Positions 45,847-55,335 of a DNA stretch of 64,000 bases are shown one piece after another; within the stretch, counting starts at the first letter, position 1, and each line of letters begins with the position of its first letter. Below the pieces are notes generated by a model that worked only from the letters and a program-made list of their open reading frames with translations, was not told the DNA's origin and searched no databases. The stretch comes from Erwinia sp. (GTDB lineage Bacteria; Pseudomonadota; Gammaproteobacteria; Enterobacterales; Enterobacteriaceae). The stretch lies in the NCBI GenBank assembly GCA_964016415.1, contig OZ024667.1:1-64000 (forward strand), read 5' to 3'. The position numbers were made by a program, and so were the translations under genes.

Positions 45847-45876
45847 GGGGTTCTACGCCGGAACCCCAGTTTTTTT
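45847..45876 (+). terminator. intrinsic terminator after the dioxygenase gene
   Basis: GGGGTTC and GAACCCC form a stem with a 7-nt loop, followed by AG and a run of seven T residues, 58 nt after the dioxygenase stop. Confidence 0.85.
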
Positions 45877-46054
45877 CGTTATCCCTGTAGGCATTGAGTG
45901 TTTAGCTGGCTAGGGAATAGCTATCCTGCTGCTTTCTTATCAACTCCAACACTGAACATCGCACTATTTAATTTATTCCGGATAGTGGCTGTGTTGATTT
46001 TTAGTCCATTAATGTACACGTTAAATTTTTGATTGAACCGCCCCGGTAATCCAG

Positions 46055-46206
46055 GACAGCGGGTTTGATCACGATGGAAAGCAGCGTTACCCGCTTCCCG
46101 CGCGCATTAGCGGGAATCTCACAGGGCTGGACGTGCTGCTGAAGCGTTCGGGGTGGTGCCGGGAGTTGGTGAACTGTGATGACCCGATGCTGCACAACCT
46201 GCTGGC
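46055..46206 (+). pseudogene. partial second copy of the 31436-31720 gene
   Basis: The sequence from GACAGCGGGTTTGAT to CTGCTGGC aligns closely with about 31544-31696, with a small number of substitutions, and ends where foreign sequence starts. It contains neither the start nor the stop. It is a fossil of a second copy of the small plasmid locus. No gene is supported in the rest of 45877-46249. Confidence 0.75.
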
Positions 46207-46389
46207 TCTACCAGTGCACTGAAGGGCGCTGACCTTTCTAACCATATAAGGGGTCAGTTTGGATATCGAAAATTATTGTACGTTAAGACTACTTTTTGAA
46301 CAGGTGCGGGGATGGGTTTTACGCTTTGAGCTGGCGAGGTCAGCGAGCCAACAGAAACAGGGCTTCCATCAGGAAAGCCCTATGTCATT

Positions 46390-47291
46390 TTACTGTTCTG
46401 TGAGTTCAATCTCGGCAATAACCGGTAGATGATCACTGGCCGCCGACCAATTAAACTCTGGAGAATTATGCGGAATTTCGAGCTTTTTCGTGTCCCATTT
46501 TTGCCCTTTGAAGGTAAAAATATGGTCGATATCAATCGCAGGATTGACCGCCGGCCAGCTGCGGGAGTCGATTCCTGGCTTCGAGACTTCATTAAAGAAA
46601 TAACCTATCTCTTTTACCGGCAGCTCTTCGCGCGTGGAGTTGAAATCACCGGCAAGGATCTTAATGGCAGAAGCAATATCCTTAAAATCAGAAGGCGCAT
46701 CACCGATACTAAGATCCAACAGGTAACGAGCCTGTTCGGTACGAATTGTGGGGTCTTTTTGCCAGTCGAGATGTGTTACCATGATTATCGGTGCAGAATC
46801 AAACCCCGGAACCTCGACTTGCACCAGCAGGGCAACGCGCTGTTCGGCATTGCCCGATGGCAACTTAACCACCTGTGAATGCAAAATTTTATATTTTGAC
46901 AGCAGTCCCAGACCATATTCACCGTCGTCAAAATCCAGCGCCTTACCAAACACGTAATGCATTTTATTAGCATCGGCAATAGTCTTTAACTGATCAATTT
47001 TCTGACTACGCTGGGTTTTGTTATCCACTTCCGGTATCGCAATAATGTCAGCTTAATTTTTTTAATCGCTGAATTAAGTGCCGTAAAATCAGTTATATTA
47101 TCGGAGGCTTCGTTCTTACCGATATTATAAGTGGCTATTCGCAGTGTTGGCTTATGCTGGGTCTAGACTTTATCGGGCACACCGCCTTTTTGCACGGCAA
47201 GTATCTCATTACCTGCAAGTTTATCAGAAGCCTGTACGTGGGCTACCAGACATGCCAGTGCTGCTATAGTCAGTGCAAAACGTCTTTTCAT
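46390..47291 (-). pseudogene. endonuclease/exonuclease/phosphatase family protein, degraded
   Basis: From ATG 47291 a signal peptide reads FALTIAALACLVAHVQA, then LRIATYNIGKNE, the family start. An in-frame TAG (near 47165) and a one-base frameshift (near 47055) break the gene. The remainder (46390-47028) is intact and carries IPEVDNKTQ, VTHLDWQ, LAGDFNST and AASDHLPVIAEI, the metal and His catalytic motifs of the DNase I/exonuclease III fold. It would have been secreted. It is cargo of transposon 2, convergent with nothing and next to its left end. Confidence 0.8.
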
Positions 47292-47498
47292 CAAGTTCTT
47301 AGTCCCTGTTTTAAACATATAGTAGTGATGGTATCAAGTGCAACCATTCAGTTTTGAGAGGCATTGCACAAACTTATAACGCAGCGAAAATTAAGTGGTG
47401 GGGATTTTAAGGAACTATCTTTGTGTTGCTTAGAGGGCAGTTTTTATATCAGAAATTATTGTCGTTAAGCCTGACTTTTGACCAGCTCCTCTCAGTAT

Positions 47499-48146
47499 CT
47501 ATTCGACTTCTGTCTGTATCTTCCGGTACAGTGCCTGAATTCGACATATCTGGGAGGGACTGTATCCTGTCGCATCAGCTGTTTCCCTTATACTCAGCTT
47601 TTTTATCTGGCGGTAATACAGCACTTTCTGGTACCGTTCCTGGTCCGCCTGTTTTCCCCTGTATTTACCCAGCGTATGAGCCCGTTCAATTCCTTGTTTT
47701 TGCCGCTGGCGGCGACTCAGCCAGTCCTTATGTGACATTGCGGCCATCAGATCGATAAGCATGTTATTGATGGCGGTTATCACGGCGCGGGTGATCGGGT
47801 CAGCCTGCGAAGGCTCTTTATCTGACAGCGCCTGCCAGGATGTGGGTACATCAAGGCTGACAATACGCAGCTCGTGTTGTTCAATTTGCTTCTTCAGCGT
47901 CATCCAGTCACTGTTACTGAGACGGGTCAGGCGGTCTATCTGCTCAACCAGTAAAATATCATTGCGGTGACTGTCCATAAGCAGGCGTCCCAGTTCCGGG
48001 CGGTCAAGTTTTGTACCACTGATATTTTCCCGGTAGTAGCTGGCGATTTTATGCCCTCGTTCCTGAATGAACCGCTCAAGCATCTCTTTTGCCCTATCGG
48101 CAAACTGATCTTCCGTCGATGCCCTCAAATAAGCTCTGATGAACAT
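47499..48146 (-). CDS. tnpR: Tn3-family serine resolvase
   Basis: The 215-aa protein has the resolvase catalytic domain starting FIRAYLRASTEDQ (serine nucleophile), then EQIDRLTRLSN and ITRAVITAINNMLIDLMAAM (long E-helix), and a C-terminal HTH (SIRETADATGYSPSQICRIQ). It is divergent from tnpA with the res region between. It is intact. Confidence 0.9.
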   Translation of the reverse strand: MFIRAYLRASTEDQFADRAKEMLERFIQERGHKIASYYRENISGTKLDRPELGRLLMDSHRNDILLVEQIDRLTRLSNSDWMTLKKQIEQHELRIVSLDVPTSWQALSDKEPSQADPITRAVITAINNMLIDLMAAMSHKDWLSRRQRQKQGIERAHTLGKYRGKQADQERYQKVLYYRQIKKLSIRETADATGYSPSQICRIQALYRKIQTEVE

Positions 48147-48149
48147 TTT

Positions 48150-48215
48150 TTCATCCTGTTATCGCATTTAGGTTATTGCATTTAATCTATCGCATATAGG
48201 TTATATCATTTATTG
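48150..48215. promoter_or_regulatory. res: res region of transposon 2
   Basis: TATCGCATTTAGGTTAT (48160-48176) and TATCGCATATAGGTTAT (48188-48204) are directly repeated 28 bp apart between tnpR and tnpA, with a further related half-site between. This is the expected resolvase binding array and also the divergent promoter region. Confidence 0.6.
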
Positions 48216-48313
48216 TGTGCAGTCACGTTTTGGTTATGGCGTCAGGGTGTACCTTTATGCGATAAGTATTTTTGTCAAAAATACCGCACCGAATAATTTA
48301 TGAGGGAAACTAT

Positions 48314-51301
48314 ATGGCAAGGAGGCAGATTCTTTCTCTGTCGGAAAGAGAATCATTACTGGCATTACCGGACGATGAGTTAACGCTGACACGAATGGCA
48401 TATTTTAGTGAGCATGATCTGGCGCTTATCAGTGCTCACCGTAAACCCGCCAGCCGTTTTGGTTTTGCCGTCCTTCTTTGCTATCTGAAAAATATCGGCT
48501 TTGCACCGGATAAAAAAATCCCACCCTCTGATGCGCTGCTGAAGCATATCGCCAGTAGGCTAAAACTTACCGGGGATCTCTGGCCTGCTTACCTTTCCGG
48601 CAGGGAAACCACGCGACGCGAACATTTAACCGAACTGTACCGCTATCTTGGCGTAAAAGCGTTCACCGGCAAAATACAGCAGGACGGTATTATACACCTG
48701 CTACCGATCGCGACGCGCACCGATAAAGGTATTCTCCTGGCCGAAGAACTGCTGGTCTGGCTCCGGAAGAACAACGTGATAATCCCCGCGATTGATGTCG
48801 TGGAGCGTACCTGTGCGGAGGCCATGGCTGGCGGCGATAAAATCGTATTTCAGACCCTGAATGCCCCGTTAACTCCGGCTCACTGGGATGCCCTGGATCG
48901 TTTACTTGAGTCATCAGACAATCAGCCTTCCAGGCTGACATGGCTTCTGCAACCGCCGGGTAAAATCAATGGTAAGAACGTGCTGCAACACCTTGATCGG
49001 CTCAGCAGCATTGAATCGCTGGCATTACCTGAAGGTATAGATCGTACCATTCACCAGAACCGGTTGCTGAAACTGGCGCGGGAAGGCCGAAAGATGAGTA
49101 GCCGGGATTTGACCCGATTTTCAGTAGCCCGCCGTCATGCAATCCTGGTCTGCGTGCTGGAAGAAGCCAGAGCCACACTGACAGACGAAGTGATTGAGCT
49201 GCATGAGCGAATGCTGAACAGCCTGTTCAGCAAAGCCAAAAGAACACAGGCTGAGCGCCTTCAGCAGACCGGAAAGCTGATCCAGTCCAAACTGAGGCAG
49301 TACATCGATGTTGGTCAGGCGCTGTCTGATGCCCGCGATTCCGGTGGCGATCCATGGCTCGCAATAGAAAACATACTCCCGTGGCCCGAATTTGTCGCCA
49401 GTCTGGAGGAAACACGCTATCTCGCCAGAAAAAATAATTTTGACCCGCTGCATATTATTACTGAGAAATACAGCACATTACGGAAATATGCCCCGCGCAT
49501 GTTGTCTGCTTTACAGTTAGTCGCAACCCCGGCAGCACAACCTCTGGCTGATGCGCTGGTTGTGATCAAGGATATGTACCGGAAGCAGTCACGTAAAGTT
49601 CCGGCGACAGCGCCGCTTGAGTTTGTCCCTGAAAGCTGGCGCAAGGTGGTGATTACACCTGCGGGTATTGACCGACAGTATTATGAATTTTGTGCGCTCA
49701 GCGAGCTTAAGGGAGCGCTGCGCTCCGGGGACATCTGGGTTAAAGGCTCACGCCGCTACAAAAATTTTGATGATTACCTCATTCCCGAAAAAGACTTTGA
49801 CAACCCCACACCGGCGCTGCCACTGCCCGTATCTGCTGATTATCATGAGTACATTACCAGCCGCATGACTCTGCTTCAGTCCAGACTTGAAGAGGTCAAT
49901 GCTATGGCTGCCCTTGGTGAACTGCACGATGTGGAAATATCCGACAAGGGCGTAAAAGTCTCTCCGCTGGATAACTGCGTTCCGGCACAGGTTTCACCGC
50001 TGGCAGAGGTGGTTTACAGCATGCTACCGCGACCTAAAATCACGGAAATTCTTGACGAGGTAAACAGCTGGACGACGTTTACCCGTCATTTTTCGCATAT
50101 AAAAAATGACATTACCCGTCCCGATACCCGCCTGCTCCTTACCACCATTCTTGCGGATGGCATCAATCTTGGTCTGACCAAAATGGCAGAAGCCTGCCCA
50201 GGTAGCACTAAATCATCACTCGAAGATATTCAGGCATGGTACATCCGCGACGAAACCTATTCAGCCGCTCTTGCTGAGCTGGTAAATGCACAGGGGAAAA
50301 GACCACTGGCGGCATTCTGGGGAGACGGGACAACGTCATCGTCAGATGGACAGAATTTCAGAACAGGCAGCTCAGGCCGCTACGCAGGGCAGGTTAACCC
50401 GAAATATGGGCAGGAGCCTGGGCGTCAGTTTTATACCCATATTTCGGATCAATACAGCCCGTTTTACACCTGCATAATCAGTCGGGTCAGGGATTCAACC
50501 CATGTTCTCGATGGCTTGCTGTATCACGAAAGCGACCTAGAAATCAGGGAGCATTACACCGATACCGCTGGTTTTACCGATCATGTCTTTGCCATGATGC
50601 ATCTGCTGGGATTTGCGTTCTGTCCGCGAATCAGGGATCTCCACGACAAGAAGCTATTTATCAAAGGGAAAGCGGACCAGTACCCGGCGCTTCAGTCACT
50701 GATATCAACGACCAGCCTGAATCTGAAAGAGATCGAACTTCACTGGCGTGAAGTGCTGCGTCTGGCAACCTCGATAAAGCAGGGAACCGTGACGGCATCC
50801 CTGATGCTGAAAAAACTGGCCAGCTATCCCAAACAAAATGGCCTGGCAAAGGCGCTGAGAGAAATTGGCCGCATTGAGCGGACGCTGTTTATGCTCGACT
50901 GGTTCCGCGATCCGGCACTTCGTCGGCGGGTCCAGGCGGGACTGAATAAAGGAGAAGCCCGTAACGCGCTGGCGCGCGCGGTATTCCTGCACCGTCTGGG
51001 TGAAATCAGGGATCGTAAACCGGAAGATCAGAGCTACCGCGCCAGTGGACTGACGCTGCTGACAGCAGCTATCTCGCTGTGGAATACCGTCTATATGGAA
51101 AGAGCGGTCGATGCCCTGAAGCGTAAAGGGGTGAAGATCAACGAGCAACTGCTGTCACATTTGTCGCCATTAGGCTGGGAGCATATCAATCTGACAGGCG
51201 ATTACATCTGGAAAAGCAACAGAATACCAGCCTCCGGTAAGTTTCGTCGGCTGAGGCCTGCTAAAGTAGAAAGGTCAAAAAACAACCTTAACGTACAATA
51301 A
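48314..51301 (+). CDS. tnpA: Tn3-family transposase
   Basis: This 995-aa full-length Tn3 TnpA has an N-terminal DNA-binding domain (LARMAYFSEHDLALI-like start, SRFGFAVLLCYLKN). The DDE core contains WGDGTTSSSDGQNF, DQYSPFYTC, YTDTAGFTDHVF and the late LNKGEARNALARAVF block. ATG 48314 (MARRQILSLSERE) is preferred over in-frame upstream codons because it follows GAGGGAAAC and matches family starts. The stop lies inside the right inverted repeat. Confidence 0.93.
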   Translation: MARRQILSLSERESLLALPDDELTLTRMAYFSEHDLALISAHRKPASRFGFAVLLCYLKNIGFAPDKKIPPSDALLKHIASRLKLTGDLWPAYLSGRETTRREHLTELYRYLGVKAFTGKIQQDGIIHLLPIATRTDKGILLAEELLVWLRKNNVIIPAIDVVERTCAEAMAGGDKIVFQTLNAPLTPAHWDALDRLLESSDNQPSRLTWLLQPPGKINGKNVLQHLDRLSSIESLALPEGIDRTIHQNRLLKLAREGRKMSSRDLTRFSVARRHAILVCVLEEARATLTDEVIELHERMLNSLFSKAKRTQAERLQQTGKLIQSKLRQYIDVGQALSDARDSGGDPWLAIENILPWPEFVASLEETRYLARKNNFDPLHIITEKYSTLRKYAPRMLSALQLVATPAAQPLADALVVIKDMYRKQSRKVPATAPLEFVPESWRKVVITPAGIDRQYYEFCALSELKGALRSGDIWVKGSRRYKNFDDYLIPEKDFDNPTPALPLPVSADYHEYITSRMTLLQSRLEEVNAMAALGELHDVEISDKGVKVSPLDNCVPAQVSPLAEVVYSMLPRPKITEILDEVNSWTTFTRHFSHIKNDITRPDTRLLLTTILADGINLGLTKMAEACPGSTKSSLEDIQAWYIRDETYSAALAELVNAQGKRPLAAFWGDGTTSSSDGQNFRTGSSGRYAGQVNPKYGQEPGRQFYTHISDQYSPFYTCIISRVRDSTHVLDGLLYHESDLEIREHYTDTAGFTDHVFAMMHLLGFAFCPRIRDLHDKKLFIKGKADQYPALQSLISTTSLNLKEIELHWREVLRLATSIKQGTVTASLMLKKLASYPKQNGLAKALREIGRIERTLFMLDWFRDPALRRRVQAGLNKGEARNALARAVFLHRLGEIRDRKPEDQSYRASGLTLLTAAISLWNTVYMERAVDALKRKGVKINEQLLSHLSPLGWEHINLTGDYIWKSNRIPASGKFRRLRPAKVERSKNNLNVQ

Positions 51302-51485
51302 TTTTCGATATCCAAACTGACCCCTTTATGGTTAGATTCTATGGTTGTACCTGTTCTTGCAACTCTGATAATGAAAATATTGTTGGTTTACATGTATCAG
51401 ATCCGGCGTTGTAAAGCAGTGTTTTTGGATCAATAGGTCATTTACCGTTACCCGTCATTTTCGGGGGGTCTTCCACTGGCCCCTT

Positions 51486-51656
51486 GGTAAGAGGCTTGGT
51501 CGTCAGGCCGGAGTGCGACCAAAATCAGACCGACTTTTGCCTAAGGTGGTTGCGATGAGAGCCGAGGGACGCAGCTATCGCTGGATCGCACGCGAGCTCG
51601 GTATCAGCAAGAATACCGTCGCTGACATCGTGCAACGATACAGAGCTAACGCTTAG
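51486..51656 (+). pseudogene. C-terminal fragment of another serine resolvase
   Basis: The frame reads GKRLGRQAGVRPKSDRLLPK, then MRAEGRSYRWIARELGISKN and TVADIVQRYRANA-stop. This is the linker and HTH of a Tn3-type resolvase without its catalytic domain. About 30 nt later AACTGACCCC resembles a Tn3-family end. It is probably a relic of a further transposon. The rest of 51325-51791 shows nothing else. Confidence 0.6.
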
Positions 51657-51791
51657 GGTGTCATTTCGCCCTCAGCCGGAACTGACCCCTTTGCGCCATT
51701 GCTCTCACAACAGCAGCGCGCATTCACATCAAACGTAAAACCAAAAACCGGCGTAGCTCAGCGGCGAACGTGGTTAGCGCTTACAGTATCG

Positions 51792-52370
51792 CTAGCTAAG
51801 ATCGTGTAACGCTTTGCCCTGCGGAGCCGTGAGAGAAAATTCGCTGAAGCGGACCTGCAAACCGGCCCGCTGCGGCGTGCAGCACATCGCGCCAATCTTC
51901 AGGCGCGCGCTGCCGGGAAAAGGACAGAGTCGCAGAAGCGGCCACTCCTGACCATCTGCAGAATATTGCAGCCGCAACACACCGCTCTCCAACGTGGCCC
52001 GCATCCAGAATCGGTGGGGATTGCCGTGAAAAACGCCGGTAGCCCAGTCTGACTGCGGGTTGGTCAATACGCTGCTCATCAGGCAGCGATCGTCGGCGTA
52101 CTCAATGCCGGCTTTGCACCAATGCTCGGTGTCCTGTTGAATCATCAAACCTGCCTGATCGTAGAGCTGGTTAAACTTCGCTTCAATGCACAGCTGAAAA
52201 GTGAAATCACTTTCAACTTCATAGGCAAAAAAATGGCCGCTGTGGCGGATAAAGCCGTAGTGCGTTTCCCGCCAGAAATCGGTATTCAGCCCGGTAGATA
52301 CCTGCAGGACGCCGCTGTCCAGCGACCATGCAGGTGGTTCATTGGTCCACTGGCTCTGTTGAAGATGCAT
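51792..52370 (-). CDS. DUF1349 family protein
   Basis: The 192-aa protein has the concanavalin-like beta-sandwich pattern of DUF1349: FWRETHYGFIRHSGHFFAYE, QLYDQAGLMIQQDTEHWCKA and GIEYADDRCLMSSVLTNPQS. Relatives bind carbohydrates or are annotated as enolase-regulation proteins without strong evidence. It is the last gene of the leftward five-gene unit, 48 nt after the MFS gene. The function here is unknown. Confidence 0.75.
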   Translation of the reverse strand: MHLQQSQWTNEPPAWSLDSGVLQVSTGLNTDFWRETHYGFIRHSGHFFAYEVESDFTFQLCIEAKFNQLYDQAGLMIQQDTEHWCKAGIEYADDRCLMSSVLTNPQSDWATGVFHGNPHRFWMRATLESGVLRLQYSADGQEWPLLRLCPFPGSARLKIGAMCCTPQRAGLQVRFSEFSLTAPQGKALHDLS

Positions 52371-52418
52371 GTAGTTTCCTTTTTAAAATAATGCTATGCA
52401 CGCTTATACATCAGCCTG

Positions 52419-53564
52419 CTATCTCTGCCGTATAATGTTACTGTACAGCGGCAGAAAGAGTGACAATATCGTGACCAGAGTGAACGCGCCGGCGAGGCTG
52501 TACAGATGAGCCACGGCACCAATCAGCGCCGGTCCCAGCAAAATGCCAGAGTAGCCAATGCTGGAGATCGCTGCAACGGCCAAAGCGCCGGGCATCTCCT
52601 GCTGCCGGCCCGCAGCGGTAAAGAGAATGGGGACCAGATTAGATAACCCACAGCCAACCAGGAAAAAACCAGCCAGCATTATCATCAGGTGTCCGGCGAC
52701 GATAACGCAGCCATATCCTAACGTCGCGATCAGTGAACTGAAAAGAAAAACCTGAAAACGGCCAAAGACCTTAATCAAGCGATCTCCGGAGAGTCTGCCT
52801 GCCGTCATAGCGCAGGCAAAGAGAATATAGCCAATTCCCGCATGTTGGGCGGCGAGGTGATTTGCGCTGGTCAGCAGAATACCGCTCCAATCCAGCATAG
52901 CTCCTTCCATAAGGTAGGCAATGAAGCACAGGAAGCCAAGAAGAATAACTATCCCTCTTGGAAGCACAAACAACGGAGTGTCGGCGGATTCCGGCTCCCG
53001 AAGCAGGCTGGAGGCAGTACGCAGCAGCAGCAGCAGGACGCCGGCTATCAGCAGAATGACCGTGAGCAGCGGCGTAAGGCCGTAGCTTAATAGCAGGCTT
53101 ACAATGCTTGAGCCGGCGATACCGCCGATGCTAAACAGCGCGTGGAAACCGGACATGATTGGGCGTTCAGCCAGTTTTTCGACCTGCACGGCGTGAATGT
53201 TGACTACCACGTCCATTGCACCGATACCGGCTCCAAAAATAAACAGGAACGTGGCCAGAGATAAGGGGGTATCAGCGAGCACCAGCGCCGGAAGCGTTAC
53301 CAGCACCAGTCCCGTAGCGACAGTAAAAATCAGGCGGCAGCCAAAACGCGCTGCCAGTATGCCGGATAAAGGCATCATCAACAGGGAACCGAGGCCAAAG
53401 GCCAGCAGCACGAGGCCCATCGTGCCATTGTCTGCTATCATTCGGTCTCTGGCCAATGGAATTAAAGGAGCCCAGGCTGCCAGCGTTAAGCCGGCGATAA
53501 AAAAAGCCTTTCGCGTTGCTACTATGGCCTGTGTAAGTGAATGGTATATTGGTTCTTTCATCAT
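52419..53564 (-). CDS. MFS transporter (YbjJ-like)
   Basis: The 381-aa inner-membrane protein has about 12 hydrophobic segments. The MFS signature between helices 2 and 3 is recognisable (GSLLMMPLSGILAARFGCRL), and a second-half counterpart occurs near AGRLSGDRLIKVFG. It belongs to the small-molecule exporter group. It follows the HAD gene by 62 nt in the same direction, so it probably exports or imports the compound handled by the upstream enzymes. Confidence 0.85.
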   Translation of the reverse strand: MMKEPIYHSLTQAIVATRKAFFIAGLTLAAWAPLIPLARDRMIADNGTMGLVLLAFGLGSLLMMPLSGILAARFGCRLIFTVATGLVLVTLPALVLADTPLSLATFLFIFGAGIGAMDVVVNIHAVQVEKLAERPIMSGFHALFSIGGIAGSSIVSLLLSYGLTPLLTVILLIAGVLLLLLRTASSLLREPESADTPLFVLPRGIVILLGFLCFIAYLMEGAMLDWSGILLTSANHLAAQHAGIGYILFACAMTAGRLSGDRLIKVFGRFQVFLFSSLIATLGYGCVIVAGHLMIMLAGFFLVGCGLSNLVPILFTAAGRQQEMPGALAVAAISSIGYSGILLGPALIGAVAHLYSLAGAFTLVTILSLFLPLYSNIIRQR

Positions 53565-53626
53565 GATAGGTACGCGCTCTGAAAATATAGGTATCCGGCG
53601 TGCTGAACGCCGGATAATAATGAGGG

Positions 53627-54265
53627 TTAGTCGGATGCCTTCAGCATTACCTCGAAGGGGGCGATATCATTCAGCGTTCGGATTACGGCGTGTGCCTGCT
53701 GGTAGTGCTCGCTCCCGGACAATGCGTGTGGCCATGCATAGACTTGCCTGATGCCGGCTGCCGTGGCGGACTGAATTCCTAAATCAGTATCCTCCACCAC
53801 GATTGTCTGCGTGGCGGCAACATCAAGCTGCGCCAGCATGGCTAGATAGGGATCGGGCCAGGGTTTGGTGCGGATGATATCATCGCCAGCAACCAGAGGC
53901 GGATCCTGTGGCAGCGCCAGTGTGGTCAGGTTAGCCAGGCAAATATCCCGCGGCGCGGTAGAGACAAAGCCGAACGGAATACCTCGTTCGCTCAGCCCAT
54001 GAACGAGCCCGAGAATCCCCGGTCGCAGATAGCGAGGTCCCAGTGAAGCCTGATACGCCTCGACAATACGGCGTGTCAGATTACCATGCTGTGCGGCATC
54101 AATTCCGATCTTCAATAGAGTTTCTTCCAGACTAAGACCGATCAGCTGCTCTGCCGTTACCCCGTCGGTGTGGTCAGGAAGCAGTTCGGAGAGGACGTCA
54201 AAGTGCAGTTGTTCGCTGTCGACCACAACGCCGTCGATATCGAAAATAACACTCAGGGTGCTCAT
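53627..54265 (-). CDS. HAD-superfamily phosphatase
   Basis: The 212-aa protein starts at ATG 54265 after AGGAGGA. Motif I is VIFDIDGVVVDSEQLHFD (nucleophile Asp and DxD), motif II is FGFVSTAPR, motif III is RTKPWPDPYLAM and motif IV is VVEDTDLGI. This is a beta-phosphoglucomutase-like HAD with the small alpha-helical cap. Its start overlaps the end of the dehydrogenase gene by 4 nt. A sugar phosphate or related substrate is likely. Confidence 0.85.
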   Translation of the reverse strand: MSTLSVIFDIDGVVVDSEQLHFDVLSELLPDHTDGVTAEQLIGLSLEETLLKIGIDAAQHGNLTRRIVEAYQASLGPRYLRPGILGLVHGLSERGIPFGFVSTAPRDICLANLTTLALPQDPPLVAGDDIIRTKPWPDPYLAMLAQLDVAATQTIVVEDTDLGIQSATAAGIRQVYAWPHALSGSEHYQQAHAVIRTLNDIAPFEVMLKASD

Positions 54266-55335
54266 ATCTGTTCCTCCTTTTCCTGGGAACGAATATGCAG
54301 CATCACTTTGCAGCCTGGTTCGGTAATCGGTCGTAGCGTTTTTCCGTCGATATCGCATCCGACGGTGGCAAACGCCTTCTGATAGTCATCAAAAGTAAAG
54401 TGGTGGCTGACCAGTCTTTCAGCTGGAATTTTTCCGTCTCGAATTAACGCGTAGGCGCGTTCAAAACTGTTATTCAGCGAGTCGATCGATCCGATTATTG
54501 AGAGGCTTTTATCGGCAATTTTCAAAACATCCAAGTTTGCTGTCGCGTCTTTAAGTGCAACATTCAAAATTTTTCCTCCCGGAGCCAGTCGGGTAAAAAC
54601 GGTTTCAGCGAGATAACCCGTGGTATCAACGCAGAGATCCAGCAGCGCGTCGTTGCCATATTCGCAGGCCATTGCTTCGGCAAAGTTCGTGTACAGGCAG
54701 CATCCATCGGGTAAAACGCCTCTAGCAAACGCGAGGCGATGAGGATTTTTTTCCACTATAAAAGCAGTGACGCCGCGCAAGTGCAGACTCCAGAGATACA
54801 GCAGCCCCATTGGGCCGGCACCGATAACGGCGGCGCGCAGGGCGCTGTGCGTGATATTCAATTTATCCACGCCGGTAAGGGTACAGCTCAGGGGTTCAGT
54901 CAGGGCGCCCGCTTCAAAGCTGACGTTTTCATCCAACTCCAGCAAAGCGCTCTCTTTGGTGCGATACTGATCGGCAAACGTACCATCGTAAGACACGCCA
55001 GCTTCTGTGCCGTGTTTTTGCTCACAGTGGTTCATATTTCCAATCTGGCACATGCGGCAGGTACCGCAAGAGTAGGTAGGATTAATCACAACCCGATCAC
55101 CCGGTTTGAAACGTCTGACATCGGGTCCGATCGCCAGGACTGTGCCGGTTGATTCGTGTCCCAGTGTGGTGCCGGGTAAGGCAACCGGGTAGTCACCGGT
55201 GATGATACCTACGTCGGTACCGCATATACCGCAGACTTCAATCGCGACGATGACGTCATCACCATCAATGCATGAAAGTGAGGGCACTTCAACGGGAGTA
55301 ATATCCCACACGGCGTTAAATTTCAGGGCTTTCAT
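54262..55335 (-). CDS. zinc-dependent alcohol/polyol dehydrogenase
   Basis: This 357-aa MDR-family protein has catalytic zinc ligands in EVCGICGTD and LGHESTG, a structural zinc cluster CGTCRMCQIGNMNHC, and a Rossmann motif AVIGAGPMGLLYLWSL. Threonine, sorbitol or inosose-type dehydrogenases share this layout. ATG 55335 overlaps the upstream aminotransferase stop (TGATG), so the two are translationally coupled: an oxidise-then-transaminate pair, or the reverse. Confidence 0.88.
   Translation of the reverse strand: MKALKFNAVWDITPVEVPSLSCIDGDDVIVAIEVCGICGTDVGIITGDYPVALPGTTLGHESTGTVLAIGPDVRRFKPGDRVVINPTYSCGTCRMCQIGNMNHCEQKHGTEAGVSYDGTFADQYRTKESALLELDENVSFEAGALTEPLSCTLTGVDKLNITHSALRAAVIGAGPMGLLYLWSLHLRGVTAFIVEKNPHRLAFARGVLPDGCCLYTNFAEAMACEYGNDALLDLCVDTTGYLAETVFTRLAPGGKILNVALKDATANLDVLKIADKSLSIIGSIDSLNNSFERAYALIRDGKIPAERLVSHHFTFDDYQKAFATVGCDIDGKTLRPITEPGCKVMLHIRSQEKEEQI

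Larger units (their letters stand above)
46250..51324. mobile_element. Tn3-family transposon 2
   Basis: Perfect 38-bp inverted repeats start GGGGTCAGTTTGG (46250-46287) and end CAAACTGACCCC (51287-51324). It encodes tnpR (leftward), tnpA (rightward) and a broken EEP-family nuclease gene as passenger. Flanks are TATAA and TTTAT, not a direct repeat; the flanks instead mirror each other (TCTAACCATA outside both ends). Both recombination genes look intact, unlike transposon 1. Confidence 0.92.
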
